Shown piece after piece: positions 1 to 12,400 of a stretch of 64,000 bases of DNA; within the stretch, counting starts at the first letter, position 1, and each line of letters opens with the position of its first letter. Source of the stretch: Amblyornis subalaris (taxonomy: Eukaryota > Chordata > Aves > Passeriformes > Ptilonorhynchidae); assembly GCA_018881555.1 (NCBI GenBank), contig JACAXG010000060.1:1364001-1428000 (forward strand). The letters are read 5' to 3'. Position numbers and translations under genes: made by a program. The notes beneath the pieces were generated by a model. That model searched no databases. It worked only from the letters and a program-made list of their open reading frames with translations, and was not told the DNA's origin.

Positions 1-1246
1 ATCTTTGGTGCATTGTTTTCCCCATGCTTAGATCCATGTGCAGGATCTATTCCCAGATCTAATCAGGATTTGGACTTGCAAAGGGGTGAATGCTAAAGCT
101 GTGATCAGAGTCTGGGAGGACAAGGCAGCCCTTGTGTGATTTACCTTTATGCTGCTGCGAGCTGCTTGAAACCCTTTATAAGAAAGGGGTGAGTCCGATT
201 TAACGAATTTACCAAAGCTCTCAGGTTTGTGGTGAAAAGTCAGTACAACAGGTCTTTGTAAGCCTTGGATTTATGACATGTAAATAAGTTGGTGTGCTAA
301 TTGTGGCTGGTGTTACAGGTAGCAGGCAGTTAAAAAAAGTCTTGCAGGGTGATTTATGTGGGTTATTTCACACACACTTATGTGAAAAACGTTTATAGAT
401 CCTCTGCCTCCCTTCCCCGCGGCTGCAAGGGTAGGAGCAAGGAGCAGCATTCAGCATAGGCTGGCCCACGCTTCCTCCCTGGGGTGCCGAGTTCCAGCAA
501 CCAGGAATCATTAAACCAGAACAGAAAAAAAATGGCTTTTGGCTGAGCCTGAGCCCTCCCATCAGCNTTGCCCTGCAATCTCTGTGCTGAATGGAAACGG
601 TTTCCTCTCTCCCAGCCCTGAGCTTACAGACTGGGTTTCCTGCCTTCCTGTTAGTGCCTCCACCTACCCAGACAGCTCTGACACTTCAGACTTACTGATC
701 AGCTATTTTCTACCACAGCTCTTTTAGCAAAGGTTTTACGCGGCGGTGTAACAGCTGACTAAGCAGCGAGCCTGTGAGCGAGAGAAATGAATGTGGGGCT
801 TTTTTTATTCGGCAACCTGACAAGGCTCCATCTCAAACTGTGAGGCATTTCTCCATGCNAGCAGCCTGTTCAGTGGATGGGCTGATGTTCAGTTATGCTG
901 TTGGAGCTGGGAGGCAAGCCTTGACGGGGCCCCCCATGAGGTAAAAGGCAGGGGGATGCTTCAAATACAGTACCTAGAAGAGAGGAGCACAGGCAATTTG
1001 CATGGTGAAACCACAATGTGAAGATAGGCTGAATATGCGACTCGGCTTTGAAAACAGTTATCATATGCAAAAGCAGTTTATACATAGGAGAATTACAGAG
1101 GGAGACTCTGGACCAGAAATATGAAAGTTCAAAGTGATTTTCATATCAGACAGCCTGTCATTTCAGAAGGCTGCAGAATGGGGCATTTTGGGGCACCACA
1201 GCCAAGCTGGAACCAGCCATCCAGCTCTGAACTGAATTTTATGTGT
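1..1246. other. Unique noncoding sequence
   Basis: I find no gene or recognisable repeat here. Frames on both strands are short (under about 75 codons) and resemble no family I know. The piece around 725-800 is locally richer in CpG and contains an E-box (CAGCTG), which is not enough to call an element. Confidence 0.6.
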
Positions 1247-1291
1247 ACATATATATGTATATACACACACACACACATAATATATATATAT
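1247..1291. repeat. AT/AC compound microsatellite
   Basis: Alternating purine-pyrimidine tract. An imperfect (AT)n run passes into about seven AC units and returns to (AT)n. This is ordinary simple sequence, likely length-polymorphic. It explains the odd Tyr/Ile/His-rich frames that overlap it on both strands. Confidence 0.9.
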
Positions 1292-4200
1292 TCCCTCATC
1301 TGTGCTGAATTCCTTCTATAGTCAGCGTAGTGCAACCATTCAGACCACATTTCCATGGTGCTTTCAGTTTTCGTGCTCGCTTTTGCAAATTACTTCAAAT
1401 ATATCTCAAGAAACGAACTAAGCCTGTATTCAGTCAGTGATCGATGTACCTTAAAACATTCAAAGCACTTGAAAAGTTCTGATATCTTTGGCCTGATCCT
1501 TAGCCAAACTATGTCTAGCCTTGTTGGAGTCCCTGTTTTATTCAGACACCAGTGGCAAAAACATCTGTAGACTTCCATTTAAACACTATTGATCTACTGT
1601 CATCTATCCTAAATGGGTCTTCAATTTTACCATGCTGGGAATCTGGTGAAAATAACCCCTGGCACATAATCTTTGGCAAATTTTAGGAATTGAGAAAATT
1701 TATGTTACTTCTATGGCAGCTGGTTTCCACTGTGAGGTGGTCTTATTAAGTGCAGAGGAGTCAGGACACCAGCAGGACATTAACACTTGCCCACTGATGA
1801 GACACATTTCTAGACAGGGCTGCTGATTCTGGGAAGGCATGTTTCCTCCTTCTGCCTAGTAAAAAGTGAGAAAGAATAGAGGAATAGACAATTATTAGCA
1901 AGGTAAACCAACAAAGGTGCTATATGAGTTGATAAGGATTTGAGAAGGAAAATGGAGAACATAGATGCTTGGGGAAGTACTGGTAATGAGAGGAGATGAT
2001 GTGGATCAACTTTGTGGGGGCATGAAGTCTGGTTCCATGGCAAGACGGAGCAAGATTACAAAGAAAGTCCAGGCTTGACCTGTGTGCCTGAAGCTGACAG
2101 GACCTGGAGGGAAAGGTGACTTCATCTGAGGATTCTTTTTCCTTGTACTTTGTCTTTTAAGAACAGCAGTGGCACATTTCTATTTGTACCTGCTCCTGTC
2201 TCCATGCTTACCATTACCTCCTTGAACAGCCAACTTGCACAGCAAAAAGGATGAAATATCCATNGATATTGGAAAAAGATGGCATTCCTCTCATTCAGAA
2301 GAGACCTTAGGGGTGCCTGTGAAAAGTGTTGGGAAGGCAACTCTGCAAAACTGGAATTTTATTCTTTATACTCAGTATAACACACATGGCTGGAGGAAGA
2401 TTTGCCCTCAGACTGTGGGGAACTGAGAATGGTGCTCAGTACCAGAGTTTCTACTGAATGGGTCAACAAGCCCACTGATGTGATGGTGCCTTTCATAGCA
2501 TGCCTAGAAACCGCTGCTGAATGCAATGCAGCATTGACGTCTCAGTGAATCGATTTCCCTGAATGCCATGCCAAGCAGATGAGAAGCCTTTGTCAGCCAG
2601 TTTGGGTCGAGTCCGTCATCCGATCCCTGACCTATACCTTGTGGGAGTGGAGTACAAAGGATGAAGTAATCAGGCAAGTGCAAAGGTCTTGTGTCCTTGG
2701 AGGGGAGAGTTAGATGTGCAAGAAGAACAGCATATTCGAAATAAATCAGTGAATCAAAGATGCCAGCCCTAGGCAGATGTGTTTCTGTGCTGATGCTGGT
2801 GTCCATGAAGAAGCGCAGCAGAGCAAGGGTTGCCTTGGTGTCTGAGAGCGGCTTTTACACCACAGGTTTGAAATGTACTGTCACCACTGGAGCGTTGGAG
2901 GAGATTTAATATGCAGTGCTGTGTGCCTTTTCTCCCCTGACCCAGAGGACTAAAGCCTGCAGAGTGAGAAGGAGTTTTCAAAGTGGTGTGGCAGGCTAGC
3001 AGAAAAAAAGAATGCGTTTGTGGTGTTACAGCTATTCCTTGTATGTAAATGTCTCTTTTTACTGAGTTCAGATTCCATTTTCCCCAGGCTTTCCTCTGAT
3101 TTCTTTATCTCAGCAGAANTGGGTCAACCCCGTCTGTATGTTCAAGAGGGAGGTCTCAACTACTGCATCTGGATAAGATGCCTCCAGTCAAATGTCACAG
3201 CCTGCCCACTCCAGTAAGGGACATGACTGCTTCTACAAGCATGAGAAGATCCTAATGCCAGCAGGGCATTGCTGGGCAGCTTGCTGGGCAGCTTGGTGAT
3301 TTTTCGGCTTTTCCCTATCTGTATCTCCCCATTGATCCCAGGATTTGCGAGACATCGGAGAGGCTGGATGTTCTTGTCTCTGTGGTTTGGACAAGAGATG
3401 GAATAGGACTTGTCTGGCTCAGAAACTCAGGATATTAGTTACATGCTGGTAGGCTCTCCAGCGGGGCATGCTGACCACTGCATGTACCAAAACAACCTGG
3501 GTTGCTTTTTCTGGCATGGCATCCATGCCTCACTTTCCTTGCATGGAAAGTGAGACAGGGGCAGCATTTTCAAAGGTGAGGACTCAGCGGTATGCAGGGA
3601 CTGTTAGTGGAAGAGTTCGCTTGAAGACCTGGAAAATTAAACAAGAAGAGTCTAAGAACAGTGATTTAGGAGTGTAGGGGCAGCAAGATGCCAAGGCTAT
3701 GGGTAGATAAATGAAGCATCAATTTGGAGTAAATTGGAGTGTAACAGCTCTGTGCACACAAGTATTGTGGGATTTTAAAAACCAGGCAAGTTTAACCCTT
3801 GTATCCCAGGTCTGGATGTGTCACTTTTGTGGCTGGACTGGCTATTTCTCACAAGATTGCAGGGTATTTCTGGATTTTTAAAGATGGGGCAGTTTTAGGT
3901 CTTGCCACAGCTTGATCCATTAATGGCTCCTGGATCCTTGTGTGGGAACAGAACAAATAAAGTGGGGAGCTGAGAAGAGTCTTGAGAGTGAAAGACCAGA
4001 GAAGTGAGATGGAGCAGGAGGTGGCAGGTGTCTGTGGGTCTCCATGGNGGTGATGGAGATCAGCTGAGGGAAGTGGGAGAGAAGCCACAAGGCTGGGGTA
4101 GGATGATATTGTCAACCTGATGTGACCACGTCCAGGCCAGGAGCAGAAAAGCCATGACTGAGCCCAGCACCTGCCCCAGTACTGGCACACTGTGCCAGCC

Positions 4201-4384
4201 AAAGCTGCTTTCTGGGGATACCTTCGGCCAGTGTCACACCAGCAGAGCTGTGGTGTGGTGTGCCCGTGGCCTGGCTGACCAGCCCTCCCACTGCTGTCTT
4301 ATGGGAGTTTGTTTGCCCTGTCCCAGCTCTCCTTGTATGTTGGGGCCACAGCCTGCTCTGCCCGTGGGGTTGCTTGCCAGATTT
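1292..4384. other. Unique noncoding sequence
   Basis: No gene or interspersed repeat is recognisable. The only structured item is a perfect 12-bp tandem duplication at 3269-3292, listed separately. Overlapping frames on opposite strands (for example 3849-4429) reflect stop-poor GC-rich sequence and show no domain. Confidence 0.6.
3269..3292. repeat. 12-bp perfect tandem duplication
   Basis: Two adjacent identical copies of TTGCTGGGCAGC, followed by a partial third (TTGGTG). Probably a replication-slippage duplication. Confidence 0.85.
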
Positions 4385-4600
4385 CACAGAATCATAGAAG
4401 AGTTTGGGTTGGGTTCAAAGGTCATCTAGTTCAACCCCCTGCAATAAGCAGGGGTATCTTCAACTAGATCAGGTTGCCCAGAGTCCTGTCTTGCCTGACC
4501 TTGAATGTTTTCAGGGATAGGGCATCCACAACTACTCTGGGCAACCCATTCCAGTGTTTCACCACCTCATTGTAAAAGAAAATGGTGGTCTGGGACTCCC
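4385..4600 (-). mobile_element. LINE CR1, 5'-truncated 3' end
   Basis: The plus strand begins CACAGAATCATAGAA, the reverse complement of the ATTCTATG-type 3' terminus of avian CR1. It is followed by the complement of the CR1 3' untranslated region (GTCATCTAGTTCAACCCCCT, then a GCAGGG block). Further in, the minus strand encodes the C-terminus of CR1 ORF2: HWNGLPRVVVDALSL, then a charged stretch ending GNLI and the stop codon at about 4464. The similarity fades near 4600, so only roughly the last 200 bp survive, the usual outcome of CR1 target-primed insertion with 5' truncation. CR1 mobilises through ORF2 endonuclease and reverse transcriptase. Neither domain is present, so this copy is inert. 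The short terminal frame is still open, which suggests moderate age. The exact 5' junction is uncertain by tens of bases. Confidence 0.92.
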
Positions 4601-7025
4601 TCCACCATGGACTCCAGCCCCCTGGAGGTTCACTACCTCTCCAGTCATGCTCTGGGGCCCCATTTCCCTCTGGGGAAGATTGCTTGTGGCATTGGCTGGG
4701 GAGGCAGCTTCTCAATTTAATTTGAAGTTTCGGTCGTTGTCAGGAGCACTGCAGGAGCAGGGAGTTGTAGTGGGGTGAACCGTTGCTGTTTCTTGCTGTT
4801 AATAGCAGTGACTTTGTAATTTTTGTGGCTGTAAAGATGCCTGGAGCAGAGGATTGGCCCACTTGGAATTAGCAGCAATATTTTCTTTTCATACTGAAAA
4901 GAACAAATGATCTTTCCAGCAAGCAACCTTCACTTCTGTTGCCATGATCTGCCCTGCTCTCAAGAAAGTACTCACTTCAGAAAGACTCTGCAGCCCTGCA
5001 GAGTGTGAAGGGCTACTCATAAAACAGACACACATACACACNCACAAACAAAAAAAAACCCCAATAACAACAAAAAACCACAAACAAACAAGAAAAACAA
5101 AACAAAACAAAAACCCCCCCACTCCAGAATAAAAAGCAGCTGCTGGAAGTCAGAGCTAGACTAATGTCTAGCTAATGAAAGCATTTATGCAGAGCAGAGG
5201 TGGGGAATATTGGCTCAGTGGAGTGGGTGGAAGTGTCCTCATGAATGAGCAGCACAAAGCCNGGCTGCCTCGAATAACAAAGAGGAAAGGAGGGCGTCAG
5301 GATTTGATAGTACAGACTTCGGAAAAAATGAGAAGCTGAGGAGAGAAGGAAATCATGGCTAATTTAAAACTGCCTTGGAGAAGCAGGTGGGAGGAAGACC
5401 TTGAGCTTTTGTTACACTGGGGCTTGAAAGTAAGGAAATGGTAAAACAAGGGTTGGAAGGCAGAGCAAGGGAGGGCTCGTCTCCTGATTCCTCTTTAAAA
5501 TTAACAATACNGACTCTTGAAGAGAACATTAGGGATTTTCTGAGAAAATGCAGAGCTCCTGGAGTAAACTGTCCTAAGGGAAGGGCTGAGGAAAGAGAAT
5601 GAAGCCAGTGGCTTCCAGAAAAATGATGATGATATGATGAGTCAGACACTTACAGTTGCACTGAAATATTTACTCTTTGTCTGCCTGTATCCACACCAAG
5701 AAACAAGGGCAACCCTTCATTGACAGTTTAGAGTTATCTATCTGGAGGTGTGCTAAGGGGATAAATAACAGCACTCAGAGGAACTTTATCAGCTCTTCCT
5801 GTTGTAACTTGCTTTGGATAAAATTCTTATTGACTCAGTTNGGTGCGTGCTGGGGTGACCGAGAGCAGAGACTGGACACCTCTTCCCAGTGCGCCTGCAT
5901 TTCCCTTTTTTGCATGCTTATCTTGACAGAGGTGACAACTCCTTTAAACAAGGCACATGTGACAGTGGCACTGTGCCCTACTTGAAAAGTTGCCCAGGTC
6001 TGAATCCCACATTTTCTACAAAGAGAGCCGGGACCATCCAGAAAAAACAGGCACAAGCAGCCAATANGATCAGTTTCAATATATTCTCGTTTTTTCAAAA
6101 AAAAAAAGGGCTGAACATCTCTCCAAAATAATCAGAGCTGTTAAATAACACTTATTCTGTGTGGAGGAAGTACAGTACTATGGGACTACTGGCCTATGCC
6201 AAGGAAAACACTTGGACTTGCTATAACAATGGACCAAACTGAAGGAAATGGGAGGCTGTGGTGCCTATGGGCTGCTCTGGAGGGAGCTGTGGGGGAGCAC
6301 GACCTGGTGGCAGACCCGAGGGAGGACAGGCATGCGGTGGTCGTGCCGTGCCATGTGTCCGGAGCGCTCCTTGGCTCGCTCTCTCCCAGACAGTGTCTCC
6401 CACCAGCCAAGCCCAAATCAGGTCATGAAAACAGAGCACTGTCACCATGCAGCAGCTTTGTGGTAATCAATCAAATCACAGTGATTTCACTGAGGCAAGA
6501 ATTTAGGTTTTATTTGCAAGAGTAAATACATATGTTTTTTTTCTTTCCCCTCTGCTATACCAAATATTACCTGTTCCTATTTGAAAAATAGCCAATATTT
6601 ATGAAATGCTGCTCAAGATCCCAGCACCAGCACTGAATAAAGATGTAGCAATACGTATGTAAGGGTTTTAAAGCTTGGAATATAAGGATGAACTGAAGAA
6701 ATCCTTTAAGGACGATATCTGATCAATCTCATAATCTGCCTCCACCTTCCCCACGTAATATTAATAACCTTGTTTCAAACAAGACTGTCTCTGTCCCACT
6801 CAGCCACATCCCATTCTCACAGGTGTGTAGATTTTCAGACATCTATCCTCAGGTGTCTGCTCCATAATAGTAGTATTGAGCAGCCCAGACTAGATGCTGA
6901 TGTGGCCCAGAGTGGGGAGGCAGGGAGACAAGCAGCCTGTTTACCACAGGCTGCTGGATGGAGAGTGCTGGTTGTGTAGGGCTGGATTATATTTGCTGCT
7001 GCAGCAACCCGGCATTGTGGCACTC
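4601..7025. other. Noncoding sequence with one simple tract
   Basis: Apart from the A-rich tract at 5021-5120 I see no gene or known repeat. A short T-run/A-run pair lies near 6090-6110. The frame at 6196-6525 (110 codons) is mirrored by frames on the other strand and has no recognisable domain. Confidence 0.55.
5021..5120. repeat. A-rich low-complexity tract (CA/AAC/AAAAC)
   Basis: A CA-rich start passes into A-rich units such as AACAA, AAACA and AAAAC and ends in a C-run. It could be the decayed A-rich tail of an old insertion, but no element body is recognisable beside it, so I call it simple sequence only. Confidence 0.85.
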
Positions 7026-7095
7026 ATGCAGAGACCCATCACAAATACATCATGCTTCATGCAGAGAGCCATCCCACGACAAATACGCCACTTGC
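7026..7095. repeat. Imperfect tandem duplication, about 33-37 bp unit
   Basis: Two adjacent copies each begin ATGCAGAGA, continue with a CCATC block and then ACAAATAC. The second copy carries a few inserted bases and substitutions. Copy 1 is about 7026-7057 and copy 2 about 7059-7095. This is a local duplication that has since diverged. No function is evident. Confidence 0.75.
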
Positions 7096-8029
7096 GTGCA
7101 CAGGTAGTTTAAAAACGAGTAATATTTGGCCTGGGCAATTATATATTAGCTGTGCATGCCTGGTGATAGGAGGGAAGAGCTTCAGCTGTGTCAGAGATTT
7201 TATATGTGAGAAGAGATTTAATGAAGCTCTCTAAGCTCACAGTCATTTTCTTGTGTTTTTCACGGAGCAGGAGTGAAAATGTAGATTTGATTAGTGTTGC
7301 TGGATTTGTTCTAATAAAGATATTTTTACTATGTCTTCCCATCCTCACACAGGGAGACATTTTAGCTCCTGTGTTTCTTTTTTCTATCTCTGCACATGAA
7401 ACAGATCTTTCTCTCCTACAGGTCTCTCTGTAAAGGTATTTATCCTTTGTCTTCAGGTGGCCTCAGTCATCCCCAGTCTCCAGCACTGTTGGATAGCTGT
7501 TCCTGTCTATGGCTGTGGGTAAGGCAGCCCCACTTCCCCCACAGCCCATTGCGTGTGCAGTGTGGGGCGGCTGCAGCAGGGCTCCCTTCTGGTGTCCCAC
7601 ATCCCAGCAGCTATTCTCCTGGACTGCATGAGATCCCCACATGATGGCCTTCATGCAAGCAGGACATATCATGGTGCTTAGTTGTAAAGGGGGACACTCA
7701 CAGGAACTGATATAGGGATGAGGTGGTGTCCCCCTCGGATTGCCCCTGCTTGCAGGGAGCAGTGCGAGGACGTGGCACTGGGAAGACCAGCATCATGCCA
7801 GGGCAGGGCTTCTCCTGTCCCAGACCTGCTGCACAGAGCAAGTCCTTGATGCCCTGGAGGCAGGAACAGGAAGGGAGGATTGGCTGAAACAAGAATTGCT
7901 GACAGCCTTATTTTGGTCCATGTCCCACTGAAGTCAATGGGATGTCGCTCCAGGAAAAATTGGATAAGGATCTGGGGTTTGGCAGTGGGAGAAGTTCTGT
8001 CTTCTCGCTGTTTATTCTCCGAGTGGAGC
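7096..8029. other. Mostly unique noncoding sequence
   Basis: No gene seen. An old interspersed motif at 7917-7985 is listed separately. Frames over 7396-7672 on both strands are GC-rich shadows without domains. Confidence 0.55.
7917..7985 (+). repeat. Ancient amniote interspersed repeat motif
   Basis: The phrase CCCACTGAAGTCAATGGGA, followed about 35 bp later by AAGGATCTGGGGTTTGGCA, is a signature I know from very old dispersed elements in bird, crocodile and turtle DNA (variants of 'tcaatggga...ggatttggcc'). I cannot assign a family name from sequence alone. The copy is short and diverged. Confidence 0.45.
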
Positions 8030-8310
8030 CCTAACCCGCTGTTTGTGACTTCATGATCATTTCCAGAGCTGTGCTAATGATGTCATACCCGGGGGATTCT
8101 TGCTTCAGGTGGGAAATTAACAGCAGGAGCAGATGAACTCTTTAATAAACAAAGTTCCTGTTTTCATGCAAATGTCTTTAGAAATAAGGCATGAGGGGAG
8201 TGAGAAATATAGGAATTTATGGTATAGAAGCGACACTGTTTGAAAACAGACTTTTTATGAGTTTTCCAAGAGGCGCCAGCTGCTCTTTAATGTTTTCATT
8301 TAAGAGTTTT
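8030..8310. promoter_or_regulatory. Candidate conserved noncoding element with CRE-like and octamer motifs
   Basis: The AT-balanced unique stretch contains TGATGTCA at 8078-8085 (one mismatch from the palindromic CRE TGACGTCA), a perfect POU octamer ATGCAAAT at 8166-8173, and a CAGCTG E-box near 8278-8283. No long frame or repeat similarity accounts for it. The texture resembles vertebrate conserved noncoding elements, but conservation cannot be seen from one sequence. The call is an inference from motif density. Confidence 0.25.
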
Positions 8311-9289
8311 ATGTATGAAAGCTCTAGCTTGTGTAAACAGCAAGGCTGAGAAAGTTGCAGGGATTGTTGTTAATGGTGAACCTAACAGGCTGGGGATTTG
8401 GCTTAGAAAAGACTGTGAGTGCTGATGTTTTTTCAGAGTGGAGGTTTTTAACATGGCTGGATGATGCCTCTGAGGTTCCTGTTGTTCTCTGGGCTCTCCT
8501 GCCCGTGCCCCTCACTCTCATGACCACCCCCAATGTCCCTCCTTTCCCCCAAGACCTGGGAGAAGGTGGCACAAGCGCATGGGAAACCCTTCAGGCAGGG
8601 CAGCACCTTCTGTGCTGTGCCGAGCTTGTCATGCACCAGGAGTAAGCCCTGGGTTAGGAGGTGGCCAGGTTTCCACACTGCCCCTTCCCGAGCTCTAGAG
8701 GCAGGGCTGGGCAGGGTCCTGTTGCAGCAGAATGGCAGAAACACAGCCACCCATCGTCCTCTCCATCCNGTGCCCTGCTCCTCCCTGCCCTCACCAACAG
8801 CCATTGCTGATCCACATCTATAAATCTGCTATTTGGAGAGTGCCTATTGTGCACTGCAATTAATATAATTGCTTTATTTTGCTGGAGAGAGTGCTGGAAC
8901 CCATGCCACAAACAGCTTTGTGAGTGTTCTTCTCGTGGGTTCCCTTTGTTTGGCATTTAACCCTCCAGGGGTGAAATGTGTGGCACCAGATTAGAAAAAA
9001 AGCCCAAAAAATGAAGTCCCTTCAGCAAGGCCAGGAGACACAAAGCAGGTGGCTGCACACCCAGTGCTTCCCAAGGAGGACCTGAGCGATGATCTGTGGT
9101 GCTTGCTGCTCTCCATCTTGCTCTCGTGTTTTTCTGCAGCAGCTTTCTGTTTGCTCATCTACAGGAATGCTCTGCATCTCGCCTGCCTGTTTTTGAAAAG
9201 GTGACTGCTGATGACAGCTAAGATAACAAGAGAGTGGGTTTNGGGGTTTTTTTTTGCCTTGATGAGAACACCTCCGGTTCTATTAATAA
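8311..9289. other. Unique noncoding sequence
   Basis: No gene or repeat recognised. Frames at 8355-8956 on both strands are stop-poor because of GC-rich sequence and match nothing known. Confidence 0.55.
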
Positions 9290-9470
9290 AATCCTGGATC
9301 TGACTCGTCCTTCTGAGAACTCCCGGCCTCTCTTCACCCGTTTAAATCTGTATTTTTAAGCTGCTGTAGGTGGATTGTCGACAATGGTTGTTATGCAAAC
9401 CCCGAGTGCTGGCTTCAGGAGCTTCTTAGAAATATGCAATGAGTAATCTTTATGTTTCTGACAGGTCTAC
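9290..9470. promoter_or_regulatory. Candidate enhancer with SOX/POU composite site
   Basis: GGTTGTTATGCAAAC at 9386-9400 matches 12 of 15 positions of the known SOX2/OCT4-type composite CATTGTTATGCAAAT, with the SOX half directly abutting the POU half. Immediately upstream, 9374-9385 is the perfect palindrome ATTGTCGACAAT, which carries two inverted ATTGT/ACAAT SOX half-sites. A further ATGCAA core lies near 9435. No coding frame or repeat explains the region. In established vertebrate enhancers such composites are bound by SoxB1 with POU factors in pluripotent or neural progenitor cells. Use here is inferred. Confidence 0.35.
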
Positions 9471-12400
9471 GAGGAGGGAGGGTGTGCAGTTTTGCTGAAG
9501 ATAGGTTGACAAAATAAGTGTCAATTCATGACAAACTGACTGCCAAAAATACTCACATCAAACACTGAAAACAATTAGTGAACAGTATGACAGAACATTT
9601 CTGAGGCTGGGGAGTGCACTGAGGACAGAACTCCTCACTAGTAAATGGGTATTTTAACGTTTTTATAAAATTTGGGTCAGGAGAAACGGTCAGGTCCTTT
9701 GTTCTCCAGCATTACTTGTAGGTTTGGTGGTTTGTTTGGTTTTTTTNATCTCATAGGCAGTGACTATATTTGAAAGATGAGGTAGGTATATATATTTTTT
9801 GAGCTTGTTGTGTGAAGCAAGCACTGATCACATGAAACCTGGCTAATACAGTGGGATCACAAAAGTGTGAGATGGACATAAAAATTTGGAGAACTGTGTC
9901 AGTACCAACCTGGACTGCAGAGGCTTCTGTACATGAAGCTGAAGCAGCATCCTGTGCTCCAGTGGTCTGCCACCAGGCTGATACTTTTGATACTTCGGAA
10001 AAAATTTATCTGAAATTTCCCTTAACAGAGAATCGGCTGTTGATGGCTCCTTTTCTACATGGTCTACATCAGGAGTATAACGTGCAAGCCTTCAGATGCC
10101 AAGCTGAGCAAAACAGGGACAGAAGGACTTCTTGGGAAAGGGGACTCGCAGCAAGATGAATTCCCTGCCCGGGTAGCAGTGCGCTTGCATGAGTCGCCAT
10201 GTGGTGCAGTTTGCCTACATTTACTCAAAGTCGTCATATCCTATGCTAGTTGGAATTGGGAAGTTTGACTTTGTGGTACCTGTTTCCTGGCTGCAATGAG
10301 TGGCTCCTGCGACTGCAGAGCATGCTAGCAGCAGATGGGGAAGAGGAGCCAGCACAGCCCTGTGATGGCCCTCGGGCTTGGGGCTGCTACTGCCTCTGAC
10401 ACACAGGGTAAGTCACCTANGAGTTTGTAACAGCATCAACCAGTGGTGCAGGCTCATCTCAGTTGACTTTCCAAGGTGCTAAGCTTCTCTTAATGATAGC
10501 TCACACTGCTACCAGCCTCCCAGCCCTCCCCAAAGAGGACGTTCATTTGGCAGAGGCTTTGAAGTGTCTGTNGGTAGCATAGCTGTACAGGCGTGACCCT
10601 GGGGTCAGGAGCCTCTGAAGGGCACAGTGCCAGGTGCCTCGTATGACCTTATATTGCTGTTCTCTGTAAAGCACCCTGTGTTGCTGTCACATGGCACACC
10701 CAAGTACCCATGGCAACCCACATCTTTGCATCATGCTGGTAGGCACAAGGAGGCAAAACCCAGGAATCCACCAGCTGGAGAGCCCCTTCTCTAGGCACAA
10801 GCATTGCTTATTACTACACCATAGCTCACAGATCTTCAGAAGTCGACCAGCTCTGTGAATCCATGTTTTCTAATGCTGAGACTCCCAATGCCTCTGCCAG
10901 ACTGCTAGTTCCANCGTTCCTCTCACAAGTGAGTCAACAGCCATCTGTGCATGCTAGAAATCAAATAACTTTTGCTTTAGGAGGTTTTTTTGTCACTTAT
11001 AATGAATCCCTCTGCATCACCCTGTGTGGGACCTGGTGATGTCCAAGATGCAATCAGGAGGAAAGAGCATGATCTGAAGCCACCCACACCAGCCTGGTAT
11101 CACCTTTCCATCTCAGCTGCACTGCAGCCAGCCAGCTGAAATGAGGCAGTTTTCTCTGTGCTTGATGCCAAACACTATTCTCACTGAACCAGAGGGAAGT
11201 TTTGTTTTTCCCTAAATAGGAATGGCTTGGCCTTTGGTGGTGCTCAACTGGAAAGAATCCAGCAGTTTTCTGATCTTGTCAGAGCGGCTAAGATGGTCAT
11301 AAATCAGAAGGGCTGCTCCAGAAATATTTTCCCGGGGTTTGATTCTCCATCCCACCATGCTGGTATAATGAAAAGAAAAATTGGGCCCACCACTGGTTTA
11401 ATTTTACAGATAACCGCTCTCTTTCCAGGCAATCTTTGTGATTAATTTTTCTCACAGTCTGTCTGGGGTTTTTTTGGGTTCATTTCATAGGGCTGTTGAG
11501 TTTTTTTTACCCTCCTCTCCCTTTCCATATGGGGAAGAATAAAGTGAAGAAACAACATTTTCAGAGAAGAAAGACTTGGAAAGAGTTGCTGTTTTCTGGG
11601 AGTCTGCTACAGCTGTTAATTTGTGGAAAACCTCAGTGGAAAGTAAGCAATATGGCAGCATCACTTTACACGAGAATTCAGCAATGGCCTCGTTCCAAAC
11701 CGTGGCTGATTTAGGTTCTTGGCTTGCACAGCCAAAGCTTCATGTAGTGTCATGCTTTTTTTAATAGATAGTGTTGATNCAGCTGTGGAAAGCTCTGATG
11801 TTCGTTTTTATTTTAACATGGAATTGTCGTCATTCAATCAGGCTTAAGCATTGTGGAGCTGTGATGTTGTTTGTCTTTGCTTGTTAGATGTTGGTGTGTG
11901 AGCCTGAGACAGGCTGAGATGTTGTTTGGGAACAAAGAAAGCCTCCCTCCCTTCCTCCTTGTCTTCTTCACAGAAATGCACATAGATCCAAACTCCCATC
12001 CAAAAAAGCAGGAACGCTGAGAAAATTTGGAACTGAGCTTAAATATTGTGGGCTGGGACCCTTCTGCATCTCCAGAGCACGCACACTCTTTTCTTCCTGT
12101 GGGCTTTGCTCCTCTCCAGCATTTGTCATGCATAGTTGGTGGCATATCAAGATTCTGAGTACTGTACTGAGTGCAGTAACCTCTTTTTCTTGGATGGACA
12201 TTTTGTTTGTGGAGAATACAGCATGGTGCTCAGTTGTCTGGGCAGAAATGAACACTGAGGAAAATCTCAGCTATGTGATGTCTATTAAATCAGAGATTAA
12301 TTTTCCAGTAGAAATGTCCAATTATTCAAACCTCTCCAGTAGACAAAAGAGCTTTTGACAATCTGTTTTTCTGAAAAACCCTGCAATTCAGTTGGCATGG

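Noticed and set aside
10030..10407. Possible exon ending at the strong donor AGG|GTAAGTCA
   Set aside because: No frame stays open from the upstream acceptor-like site to the donor.
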